Assembly (NCBI GenBank): GCA_010015655.1
Contig: ML976699.1
Location: 1 to 64,000, forward strand
Reading direction: 5' to 3'
DNA length: 64,000 nt
Source of the DNA: Bimuria novae-zelandiae CBS 107.79
Lineage: Eukaryota > Ascomycota > Dothideomycetes > Pleosporales > Didymosphaeriaceae
Positions 1-9,755 of this stretch are shown here, one piece after another (within the stretch, counting starts at the first letter, position 1; the number at the start of each line of letters is the position of its first letter). The position numbers were made by a program, and so were the translations under genes. The notes beneath the pieces were generated by a model. That model did no database searches. It was not told the DNA's origin and saw only the letters and a list, made by a program, of their open reading frames with translations.

Positions 1-95
1 AACCCTAACCCTAACCCTAACCCTAACCCTAACCCTAACCCTAACCCTAACCCTAACCCTAACCCTAACCCTAACCCTAACCCTAACCCTAACCC
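1..95. repeat. Terminal telomere repeat tract (CCCTAA)n
   Basis: Fifteen perfect AACCCT hexamers plus a partial AACCC open the window with no variants. The C-rich strand on + means this is the left physical end of a chromosome or its assembled end. The tract passes without spacer into the helicase core of the first TLH unit. The nearest full copy has TCCCTTTACC at this point (about 21971), so the join shares CCC. Confidence 0.98.
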
Positions 96-1191
96 CTCTA
101 CCTCCTGCTTCTTCGCTGCCCTCCCTACCTTAATTACTTAGTATGCCACATTTGTCCGCGCCGTCTCTGCCCAGAATACCTTAACCTGGTTAGTATTAAA
201 ATACATCTGTTGGAATAACTTATCCTCTTCGCTAGGCGGTAATATTATCGTTAATAACACTATTTACGTCTCCGCGGCCACTAACTTGCCTAACTACTAT
301 ATTTACTTGTAGAATGTATACTGCTAATTTAACATAATATGGCACTTGTTAATTATAATCTAGTCTAACTGCCATGTTACTCTTAAATAGTTCACGAATG
401 TGGTAAACCCCTGCGTAATAGCTAACTCAGGCGTTACTAACACCACCGTGGCTACGTTGGGCGGGCGCCGGCTCTCCCACGCTACATATAATATCCCTAG
501 CTTTTTACACCGCCGCATTATATTGCCTCGTAATATAATTAATAAAATAATAATAATAGTCGTGCCGCCCTGCTTGGCCCACGCTAGTAATATAAACAAC
601 ATGCTCTTACTCGCCCCTATTAGTATTATTATTACTATAGGGCTCTCTTTGCCTACGATGGCATTAATCGCCTCTTGCTATACGCTTTAAAATATTACTA
701 TCTTGCCTACTATCCTCTATAACTACTCGGCGGTGTCTATCTTTCTTAACCTTCCCCACTAATCTATCCTGGCCTTATCCGCCTCGCTCTTAAATAACGC
801 CCTCTTTCGCTTCCTGCACCTATCCTCCTTATTACTATCTAGTAAAAACTCTAAAAATTAATACTAATTTGTGCTTAACATCTAAAACTACTACTACCTA
901 TCTACTATTACCCTAGCCTACTCTATAATGCCTCGTGCGTATACTATACCTGCCATATACGCCGTGTGCCTAGCCTATAAATCTACTACTAACGCTTTCG
1001 TGTTTTCTTTATTTTATGCCTTGCTTTTGTTTCCTTCTTTTGGCTAAAACGCCGCGGACCCGCGCAAAAACTATTGACTAATACTAATGGCAATCTTACG
1101 GTACGCGGTAATTATTAATAACTAGCTTAATTCAACGCTAGTCTCGCGTTTTAACACCTCTTATAACTAGTTTATCGTCTACTTGCGCCTG

Positions 1192-1197
1192 TTAGGG
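1192..1197 (+). other. Internal TTAGGG that marks the breakpoint of three units
   Basis: A single TTAGGG lies inside the TLH coding sequence, in the tyrosine recombinase-like part. Units starting at 3979, 6762 and 25857 begin exactly at the GG of this hexamer, directly after an upstream GGGTTAG unit end. The same hexamer is present in the copies at 10286 and about 42115; the copy near 23070 reads TTGGGG. Confidence 0.75.
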
Positions 1198-2454
1198 TTG
1201 GCTAACTATATATACGACGAAATTGCCTCCTTCTTTTATACTATTACCTCTATCTACTGCTAGAATGGCAACACTAGCCATATATAATATACTACTAACT
1301 CGCCCACCTTGCGCGGTAAATACTAGTAGATAATCTTAACGTCGCCGCTAATGGTATACCCTTTATAGTATCTTGTTATAAACACTACCTTACTATCCTT
1401 AACGAATATATTGCAGTGGCCCCCTTTAACTATGTTACTATACTAGATACTTATAATCTTAGGCCCTCTAGCCAGCTACCCGCTCGTAATATACATTAAC
1501 GCGATTAACTTCTCCCTAAATATAATTACTTAGTTTATATACCGCCTAACCTCTTACTAGTTAACGCCCGAACGGGTGCCTAGCTTTATAAACTAGTCCC
1601 TAATTTGGGCATTCTAGTTAACTTGCTTATATAACTATTACTCCCTATTTACGGGCATGCGAGTGCGCTAGTCTTTTAAAAAATTTTACCCTAATTACTT
1701 ATTAGTTAGATTATCGCGTAAACTCTCTTATAGGATGCTGGGGATAGGCTTAGCGGATAGGCCGTTGCTAAATAATAAATCCTCTATTAATAACCACTAA
1801 CTCTTCTCCCTTAACCCGTGCACCATGCTGCAGAACTAGGCTATAATAAACTATAGCTCCTTATATAATAGCTTATCCTGCCCTACCCACTCTACATGGC
1901 CGCGTAACGTCGTGTTATAATAAATCTTTAGCCCGTACGTCCGTAAATTTAATATTTACTATATAGGGCTGTGGCTGCTGCGTACTATAAACCTGTCTAT
2001 TATTTACTAGACCTACTGTAAACACCCTTTTGGCTGGCCCTATTACTAGGTACTATCCCTATTACTCTTATATGCGCTATTACTATTTATATTATTTCCT
2101 ATAAATGTATTTAATAATTCCAACGCCTACTACACTACCATAAACTAGGTAACCTTAATAATAGCTAATAAAATGGGCGGGTACTATTTGGCGCCCTTCT
2201 ACCCATCCTCCTTTACTCCTAATATGGCTAATATATATACTAACGGGCTGTCGTACTCTTTGCGGGTAATAGACTGGCTTAATAATGCAATGTAAAACGC
2301 CAAACACGATTTCTTAATGCTTAATAACGCTTTACGCTTACCTATAATTCTAGCCTCTTTTGCCTTTTACTTAGCCTCTATCTCTCCCACTGCACTGTCT
2401 GCGTCGTCTATTATTACCTTATCTACACTATTGTCTCCGTTTCTTATTTTTTTT

Positions 2455-2505
2455 ATCTCTTCTTCTTCTTCCTCTTCTTCCTTCTTTACTACTCTTCTTA
2501 CTATC
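2455..2505 (-). repeat. Polypyrimidine tract encoding an acidic linker in TLH
   Basis: TTC/TCT repeats on + translate on the minus strand, in the TLH frame, to a run of Glu with Asp and Lys. Homologous tracts occur near 5240-5290, 8015-8050, 11545-11590, 24320-24370, 34310-34350 and 43370-43400. Serine-rich readings on the + strand are antisense artefacts. Confidence 0.7.
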
Positions 2506-3699
2506 TTTACTAACGCCTCCCACGCCTCGCGCTATTACTAAGTAAACTAGTACGTAGGGCTCTTTCACGCGTGCGCTTACTACGTTTACTAAAAAAATAT
2601 TAATATCTACTTCTATAGCCAGGCATGGTTACTAACTACCTTTTTATTTATATATAGCTATAATAGCGTAAACCACGTCTAGTGCTTCTTTGTCCGGATT
2701 GCTTCTAATTGCACGAATATCCCCGTGTGGTAAATAACAAACGCCTGGCTAAACTACGCTAACCTATTTATAGCCTCTTATATAGCAGCTGCTATAGGCT
2801 CCTCTTTGGCTTTAGGCTCTTCTACGCTCGCTAATAATTTAGGCTACTCTATACTTACTAAATATAGTATTTACTTAGTCTACTTTAGTTATAGGTTTAC
2901 CTCGTCTTGCGCGCTGTTCTAGATTATTATCTTAGCCCGCTTTTATATATTGGCCCATGCCTTATTCATGTTCCTGCCAACGCTTGCCCACCCGGCCTCG
3001 CCGTCCACGGGTTCGGGGGTGGGTTCGAGTTAGTAGACCTCGAAATACTGCGAACCGGCGCCCTGGGCTAATAATTATTAATAATAGACGCGCCTCCAAC
3101 CCTAATCGCTACGTAACTATATACTTTACTTCTCTAATCGACGTGGATGGCCACTTCTACCTACTAGTAACTAACTATAAACATGGCGCTAATGGTTCTT
3201 CATAACGCGGAAACTTCGAATAATCTAATAACACTAGCCTGGGGCTAATTGGCACATTAATCCGTCTATATATACTAGTAACTAGCTAATAGGTTTAATG
3301 CTCTAACTAGGCACCTCTAGCTCGCCGGCATACTAGAGTAAACTAGCCTAGCTACTAAGCTTATCTACTACTAACTACGCTCGCGTGCGCCTAATACCCT
3401 AATAAATCTACTATAAATAGTTACTTGCCTAGCTAGACTAAACCCTATACTTACACTCTTTGCATATCGCTAATAAATACTTAGGCAAATATTTAAAATA
3501 CTCGCTTATAATGCTACTCTTTACTATAATGGCGGGCTTAACGCTACTGCGAGTAGGTTCTAATAATAGGTCCCTATCGCACTATATGGCCTTTTTAACG
3601 CGTAGAATTCTTTATAACTTAACGCGTCTTTACTTATGCTACGCGTTAGTCTCTATTTTAGAGCTATCTCTAGTGTCTAATCGCCGCCTTATTATGTTT

Positions 3700-3726
3700 A
3701 CCCTAACCCTAACGCGCAACCCTAAC
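3700..3726 (+). repeat. Interstitial telomere-like repeat at the TLH 5' end
   Basis: ACCCTAACCCTAACGCG followed by another ACCCTAAC, in the same orientation as the terminal telomere. It lies at the extreme N-terminal end of the TLH frame, where it would read as alternating Arg-Val. It is kept in all nine units: about 6483, 9479, 12794, 13203, 20636, 25578, 40857 and 44604 as well. Confidence 0.85.
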
Positions 3727-3823
3727 GCCTATAACTATATATTATTTAGTGCTATAAATTAGCTGGGACGTGTAACTTAGTGTGCTAAATCTATTACTAA
3801 AATTTTAGGTTAATTAGACTACA

Positions 3824-3978
3824 GGAACCTATCGACATGTGGGGTTAACTATCTTTAATATACGGGCTACGTTCTTAGATATACATAAAAGAATTGGCCT
3901 AGCGCGGATATTCTATCCCTAACAAAACCAGGATCCTATTAACATGTAGGGCTACATGTTTATGCAGCCCTGGGTTAG
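3824..3978. promoter_or_regulatory. Conserved right terminus of TLH units
   Basis: This block lies upstream of the minus-strand TLH gene and ends every unit. It holds two direct repeats of the form GGAACCTATCGACATGTGGG (3824-3844) and GGATCCTATTAACATGTAGG (3931-3950). Next is a perfect palindrome CATGTAG-GG-CTACATG (3943-3958), a third arm TATGCAG (3961-3967; CATGCAG in sister copies), and the invariant end CCCTGGGTTAG (3968-3978). Equivalent blocks end at 6761, 13072, 13481, 20913, 25856 and 41135; those ending at 9755 and 44882 are diverged but keep CCCTGGGTTAG. It could be promoter, recombination site or both; the role is inference. Confidence 0.6.
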
Positions 3979-6761
3979 GGTTGGCTAATTATATATACGA
4001 TAAAATCGCCTCCTTCTTTTATACTATTACCTCTATCCGCTACTAAAATAGTAACACTAGCCATATATAATACACTACTAACTTGCCCACCTCGCGCGGT
4101 AAATACTAGTGGATAATCTTAATATTACCGCTAACGGTATACCCTTTATAGTATCTTGTTATAAATACTACCTTACTATCCTCAACAAATATGTTGCGAT
4201 GGCCCCCTTTAACTATATTACTATGCCAGATACTTATAATCTCGGGCCCTCTAGCCGGCTGCCCGCCCGTAATATGCATTAACGCGATTAACTTCTCCCT
4301 AAATATAACTACCCAGTCTATATACCGCCTAACCTCTTACTAGTTAACGCCTAAACGGGTGCCTAGCTTTATAAACTAGTCCCTAATCCAGGCATCCTAG
4401 TTAACCCGCTTATATAACTATTACTCCTCGTCCACGGGCATGCGGGTGCGCTAGTCTTTTAAAAAATTCTACCCTAGTTACTTATTAGTTAGATTATCGC
4501 GTAAACTCTCCCACGGGATGCTGGGAACAGGCTCGGTAAACAGGCCATTGCTAAATAATAAATCCTTTATTAATAACTGCCAACTCTCCTCCCTTAACCC
4601 GTGCACCATGCTATAGAACTGGGCCATAGTAAACTATAGCTCCTTATATAATAGCTCGTCCTACCCTACCCACTCTACATGGCCGCGTAACGTCGTGTTA
4701 TAATGGATCTTTAGCCTGTACGTCTATAAATCTAATATTCACTATATGGGGCTATGGCTATTGCGCACTATAAACCTGTTTATTATTTACTAGACCTATT
4801 GTAAACACCCTTTTGGCCGGCCCTGTTACTAGGTGCTGTCCCTATTGCTCTTATATGCGCTATTACTGTTTATGTCGTCTCTTATAAATGTATTTAATAA
4901 TTCCAACGCCTACTACACTACCATAAACTGGGTAACCTTAATAATGGCTAATAAAATAGGTGGGTACTGTTTAGCGCCCTTCCACCCGTCCTCCTTTACC
5001 CTTAACATGGCTAATACATATACTAACGGGCTATCGTACTCTTTATAAGTAATAGACTAGCTTAACAATGCGATATAAAACGCTAAACACGATTTCTTAA
5101 TACTTAATAACGCTTTACGCTTGCCTATAATTCTAGCCTTCTTTGCCTCCTACTTGGCCTCTATCTCTCCTACCACACTATCTACGTTGTCTATTATCGC
5201 CTTATCTACACTATTGTCTCTATCTCCTATCTCTTTTATCTCTTTCTCCTTTTTCTTCTCTTCCTCCTCTACTACTTCTCCTACCGCCTTTACTAATGCC
5301 TCCTACGCCTCGCGCTATCGCTGGGTAAACTAGTATATAGGGCTCTTCCACGCGTGCGCTTGCTACGTCTACTAAAAAAATATTAATATTTACTTTTATA
5401 ACTAGGCATAATTACTAACTACCTTCTTATTTATATATAGCTATAATAGCGTAAACCGCGTCTAGTGCTTCTCTATCCAGATTACTTTTAATCGCACGAA
5501 TATCCCCGTGCGGTGGATAATAAACGCCTGGCTAAACTACGCTAACCTATCTATAGCCTCTTATATAGTGGCCGCCACGGGCTCCTCTTTAGCTTTGGGC
5601 TCTTCTACGCTTACTAATAATTTAGGCTACTCTATGCCTACTAAATATAGTATCTACCTAGTCTACTTTAGCTACAGGTTTACCTCGTCTCGCGCGCTGT
5701 TTTAGATTATTATTTTAGCCCGCTTCTACACGTTAGCCCACGCCTTATCCATATTCCTGCCAACGCTTGCCCACTCGGCCTCGCCGTCCACGGGTTCGGG
5801 GGTGGGTTTGGGTTAGTAGACCTCGAAATACTACGAACCGGCGCCCTAGGCTAATAATCGTTGGTAATAAACGCGCCTCTAACCCTAATCACTACGTAAC
5901 TATATGCTTTACTTTTCTAATTAACGTAGATAGCCACTTCTACCTGCTAGTAACTAACTATAAATATAGCGCTAATGGTTCTTTATAACGCGGAAACTTT
6001 AAATAATCTAGTAACACTAGCCTGGGGCTAATTGGCACATTAATCCGTCTATATATACTAGTAACTAACTAATAGGTTTAATGCTCTAACTAGGCACCTC
6101 TAGCTCGCCGGCATACTAGAGTAAACTAGCCTAGCTACTAAGCTTATTTGCTACTAACTACGCTCGCGTGCGCCTAACACCCTAATAAATTTATTATAAA
6201 TAGTTACTTGCCTGGCTAGGCTAAACCCTATACCTGCACTCTTTACATATTGCTAATAAATACTTAGGTAAATATTTAAAATACTCGCTTGCGATGCTAC
6301 TCTTTACTATAATAGTAGGCTTAACGCTACTGCGAGTGGGTTCTAATAATAGGTCCCTATCGCACTATATAGCCTTTTTAACGCGTAGAATTCTTTATAA
6401 CTTAACGCGTCTTTACTTATGCTACGCGTTAGTCTCTATTTTAGAGCTACCTCTAGTGTCTAATTACCGCCTTATTATGTTTACCCTAACCCTAACGCGT
6501 AACCCTAACGCCTATAACTATATATTATTTAGTGCTATAAATTAGCTAGGACGTGTAACTTAGTGTGCTAAATCTATTACTAAAATTTTAGGTTAATTAG
6601 ACTACAGGAACCTATCGACATGTGGGGTTAATTATCTTTAACATACGGGCTACGTTCTTAGATATACATAGAAGAATTGGCCTAGCGCGGATATTCTATC
6701 CCTAACAAAACTAGGGTTTTATTAATATGTAGGGCTACATGTTCATGCAGCCCTGGGTTAG
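3979..6761 (-). pseudogene. TLH unit B: N-terminal half only
   Basis: This copy is collinear with unit A positions 1196-3978 over 2,783 bases with no net indel; differences are mostly C/T and G/A. On the minus strand it keeps the N-terminal region (from about 6538), the finger-like segment, the acidic linker and the first part of the tyrosine recombinase-like domain. It then stops at the internal TTAGGG, so the second recombinase block and the whole helicase are absent. Nonsense codons are TAA/TAG. No product is expected. Confidence 0.85.
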
Positions 6762-9755
6762 GGTTGGCTAACTATATATATAATAAAATCGCCTTCTTCT
6801 CCTATACTATTACCTCTATCTGCTGCTAGAACGGCAACACTAGCCATATATAATATACCACTAACTCGCCCACCTCGCGTAGTAAATACTAGTAAATAAT
6901 CTTAACGTTGCTACTAATAGCATACCCTTTATAGTATCTTATTACGAATACTATCTTGCTGTCCTTAATAAATATATTATAGTGGGCCCCTTTAACCGTG
7001 TTACTATACTGGATACTTATAATCTTAGGCCCCCTAACTAACTATCTACCTATAATATATATTAACGCGATTAACTTCTCTCTAAATATAACCACTTAGT
7101 CCATGTACTACCTAACCTCTTACTAGTTAACGCCCAAACGAGTGCCTAGCTTTATAAACTAGTCCCTAATCTAGGCGTCCTAACTAACCCGCTTATATAA
7201 CTACTACTCTTCGTCTACGGGCATGCGGGTGCGCTAGTCTTTTAAAAAATTCTACCCTAGTTACTTATTAGTTAGATTATCGCGCAAACTCTCCTATAGG
7301 ATATTAGGGATAGGCTTGGCGAACGGGCTATTACTAAATAATAAATCCTCTATTAATAACTACTAATTTTCCTCCCTTAGCCCGTGCACCATGCTACGAA
7401 ACTAGGCTATAGTAAACTATAGCTCCTTATATAATAACTTATCCTGCCCTACCCACTCTACGTGGCTGCGTAACGTCGTATTGTAATGGATCTTTAGCCT
7501 GTACGTCCGTAAATCCAATATCCACTATATAGGGCTATGGCTATTACGTACTATAAACTTGTCTATTATCTACTAGACGTGCTGTAAACACCCTTTTAGT
7601 TAGCCCTATTACTAGGTGCTGTTCCTATCGCTCTTATACGCGCTATTACTATTAATATCGTCTCCTATAAATGCATCTAATAATTCTAACGTTTACTACA
7701 CTACTATAAACTAGGTAACCTTAATAATAGCTAATAAAATAGGCGGGTACTGCTTAGCGCCCTTTTACCTATCCTCTTTTACCCCCAATATGGCTAATGC
7801 ACACACTAACGGGCTGTTATACTCTTTATAGGTAATAGACTACCTTAATAATGCAACGCAAAACGCTAAATATAATTTTTTAATACTTAATAACGCTTTA
7901 CGCTTACCTATAATTTTACCCTCCTTTACCTCCTGCTTGGCCTCTATCTCCCCCACCGCACTATTTACGTCGTCTATTATTACCTTATCTATATCTCCGT
8001 CTCCTATCTCTTCTATCTCTTCTTCTTCTTCCTCCTCTATCGCTCCTCCTACTACCTTTACTAACGCCTCCCACGCCTCGCGTTACCGCTAGGTAAACTA
8101 GTACGTGGGGCTCTTCCACGCGTGCGCTTACTACGTTTACTAAAAAAATATTAACATCTACTTCTATGGTCGGGCATGGTCCCCAACCACTTTCTTATCT
8201 ATATATGGCTATAATAGCGTAAAGCGTGTCTAGTGCTTCTCTGTTTAGATCGCTTCTAACCGTACAAATATCCCTATGCGGTGGATAACGGACGCTTGGC
8301 TAAATTACGCTAATTTATTTATAGCTTCCTATATAGTAGCTGCGATAGGCTCCTCTTTAGCTTTAGGCTCTTCTACGCTTATTAATAATTTAGGCTACTC
8401 TATGCCTACTAAATATAGCATCTACCTAGTTTACTTTAATTACGGGTTTACCTCGTCTCGCGCGCTATTTTAAATCGTCGTCTTGGCCTACTTCTATAGG
8501 TTGGCCCACGCCTCGTTTATATTCCTGCTAACGCTTACCCACCCGGCCTCGCCGTCCATGGGTTTAGGGGTGGATTTGGGTTAGTAGACCTCGAAATACT
8601 GCAATCTAGTGCCCTAAGTAAATAACCGCTAGTATTAGACGCGCCTCTAACCTTAATTACTACGTAATTATATGCCTTACTTCTCTAATTAACGTAGATA
8701 GCCACTTTTACCTACTGGCGACTAACCGTGGGCCTCTCGCCAATGGTTCTTTATACCCTAGAAACTTCGAACAATCTAGTAACACTAGCCTGTGGCTAAT
8801 TGGCACATTATCCCATCCGTGTATACTAGTAACTGGCTAATAGGTTCGATGCTTTAACTAGGCACTTCTAGCTCGCTGGCATACTATATTACACTAGCCT
8901 AACTCTAAAGCTTGTTAGCTACTAACTATACTTACTTGTATTTAACCCCCTTATAGACATGCTGTAAATGGCTCCTGGCGTGGCTAGGCAAAACGCCGTA
9001 CCTGCATTCTCTATAAATTACTAACACATACTCGGGTAAATATTTAAAATACTTGCCTACGACGCTACTCTCTACTATAATACTAAACTTAATGCTACTG
9101 CACTTGGGTTTTTAATAGGTTCCTACAACGGGTTATAGGCCACTAAACGGGTTATAGGTGCTATAACGAATCCCTAGGCTTCGTAACAGGTTATAGATTG
9201 CTGCGACGCGTTGCTACTATTAATAACTATACGGTTTACTATACTAGTTACTGCACGGTATATAGGTTGCAGAACGGGTTGCTAGCTACGTTATACGTAA
9301 TACTAGGTAATAGTAATTAAATGCACGTTACTATGGCTACCTGTAAGCCATCTATCGCGCTATATAGCTATTTTAACTCCTGTAATTCTTCGCGTTCCGA
9401 CGCGTTTTTGCTTCTACTATACGTTGGTCCTTATCTTAGAATTAACTCCGGTGTCTAATCGTTGCCTTATTATGTTTGCCCCAACCCTAACGCGCAACCC
9501 TAACGCTAATAACTATATAGTTTCTAGCGCTATAAATTGGCTAAAACGTGCAACTTGTAACCCTGAATCTTAAGTCTAAAGTTAGGGTAAACTGGCCCGC
9601 GAGAACCTATCGAAATATTACCTTTAGTATCTTCGAAATATTACCCCTGTTCTTAGACGTACGCACAGGAAGTAGCTAGCGCGGATATTCTATCCCTAAT
9701 AAAATAACGCTGCTATCGAAATGTTAGGTAACATTTCTAAGTAGCCCTGGGTTAG
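6762..9755 (-). pseudogene. TLH unit C: N-terminal half, divergent 5' subfamily
   Basis: It starts at the same TTAGGG breakpoint as unit B but is 211 bases longer. From about 8560 to 9755 it differs from A, B and D by more than RIP transitions. On the minus strand it reads RECRYGVLPSHARSHLQ (about 9010-8960), a better preserved finger with spaced Cys and His than in the other subfamily. A degenerate short tandem repeat accounts for the extra length. It ends with CCCTGGGTTAG but lacks the clean palindromic arms seen in most units. Its nearest relative in the window is unit I. Confidence 0.8.
9127..9340. repeat. Degenerate 19-bp tandem repeat inside unit C
   Basis: Successive units start AACGGGTTATAGG (9127, 9146) and then decay (AACAGGTTATAG near 9185, AACGGGTT near 9273). 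It sits where the other units read straight from AATAGGTCCCT into ATCGCACTATA, so it is an expansion or insertion in this copy. The period is not a multiple of three and would break the TLH frame. Confidence 0.6.

Larger units (their letters stand above)
96..3978 (-). pseudogene. TLH unit A: truncated telomere-linked RecQ helicase
   Basis: Read on the minus strand, one frame runs from about 3755 to 96 (roughly 1,220 codons) with no net frameshift. It is broken by many TAA/TAG codons. In order it shows: a finger-like CKECKYRV segment (about 3475-3450); an acidic Glu run (about 2500-2455); a tyrosine recombinase-like block with GQPARGPEI (about 1490-1450), a beta-hairpin-like YKGYTISGDVKII (about 1365-1325), AYRKIAISIS (about 1105-1070) and HTAYMAGIVYARG (about 975-928); then RecQ motifs. 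These are GASKSMLF (Walker A remnant, about 617-594), GGTTIIIILLIILRG, NKCH (a RIP-altered DECH, about 345) and LLTIILPP (motif III). The C-terminal helicase half is missing because the telomere begins there. The start codon cannot be assigned: the expected site reads ATA here and GTA in another copy. The ancestral protein would act on DNA in the nucleus; this copy cannot make it. Confidence 0.88.

Noticed and set aside
400..690. Forward-strand open frames in the TLH units, some starting at GTG, with hydrophobic or Ser-rich translations
   Set aside because: The minus strand carries recognisable RecQ motifs in a continuous frame over the same bases. The + openings are antisense shadows favoured by TA-rich RIP composition.
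2957..3205. Arg/Pro-rich + frame around the GC-rich patch, repeated in other units
   Set aside because: Antisense to the Pro/Glu-rich TLH segment; it recurs only because the unit recurs and matches no known family.
3753..3755. ATA as a mutated ATG start of TLH
   Set aside because: Unit D has GTA at the same codon, so a lost ATG is not supported; the start was left open.
3979..6761. TLH units as non-LTR telomeric retrotransposons of MoTeR type
   Set aside because: One-sided truncation fits, but no reverse transcriptase is encoded by the units. The coding content is helicase, and truncation is at the gene's 3' end.
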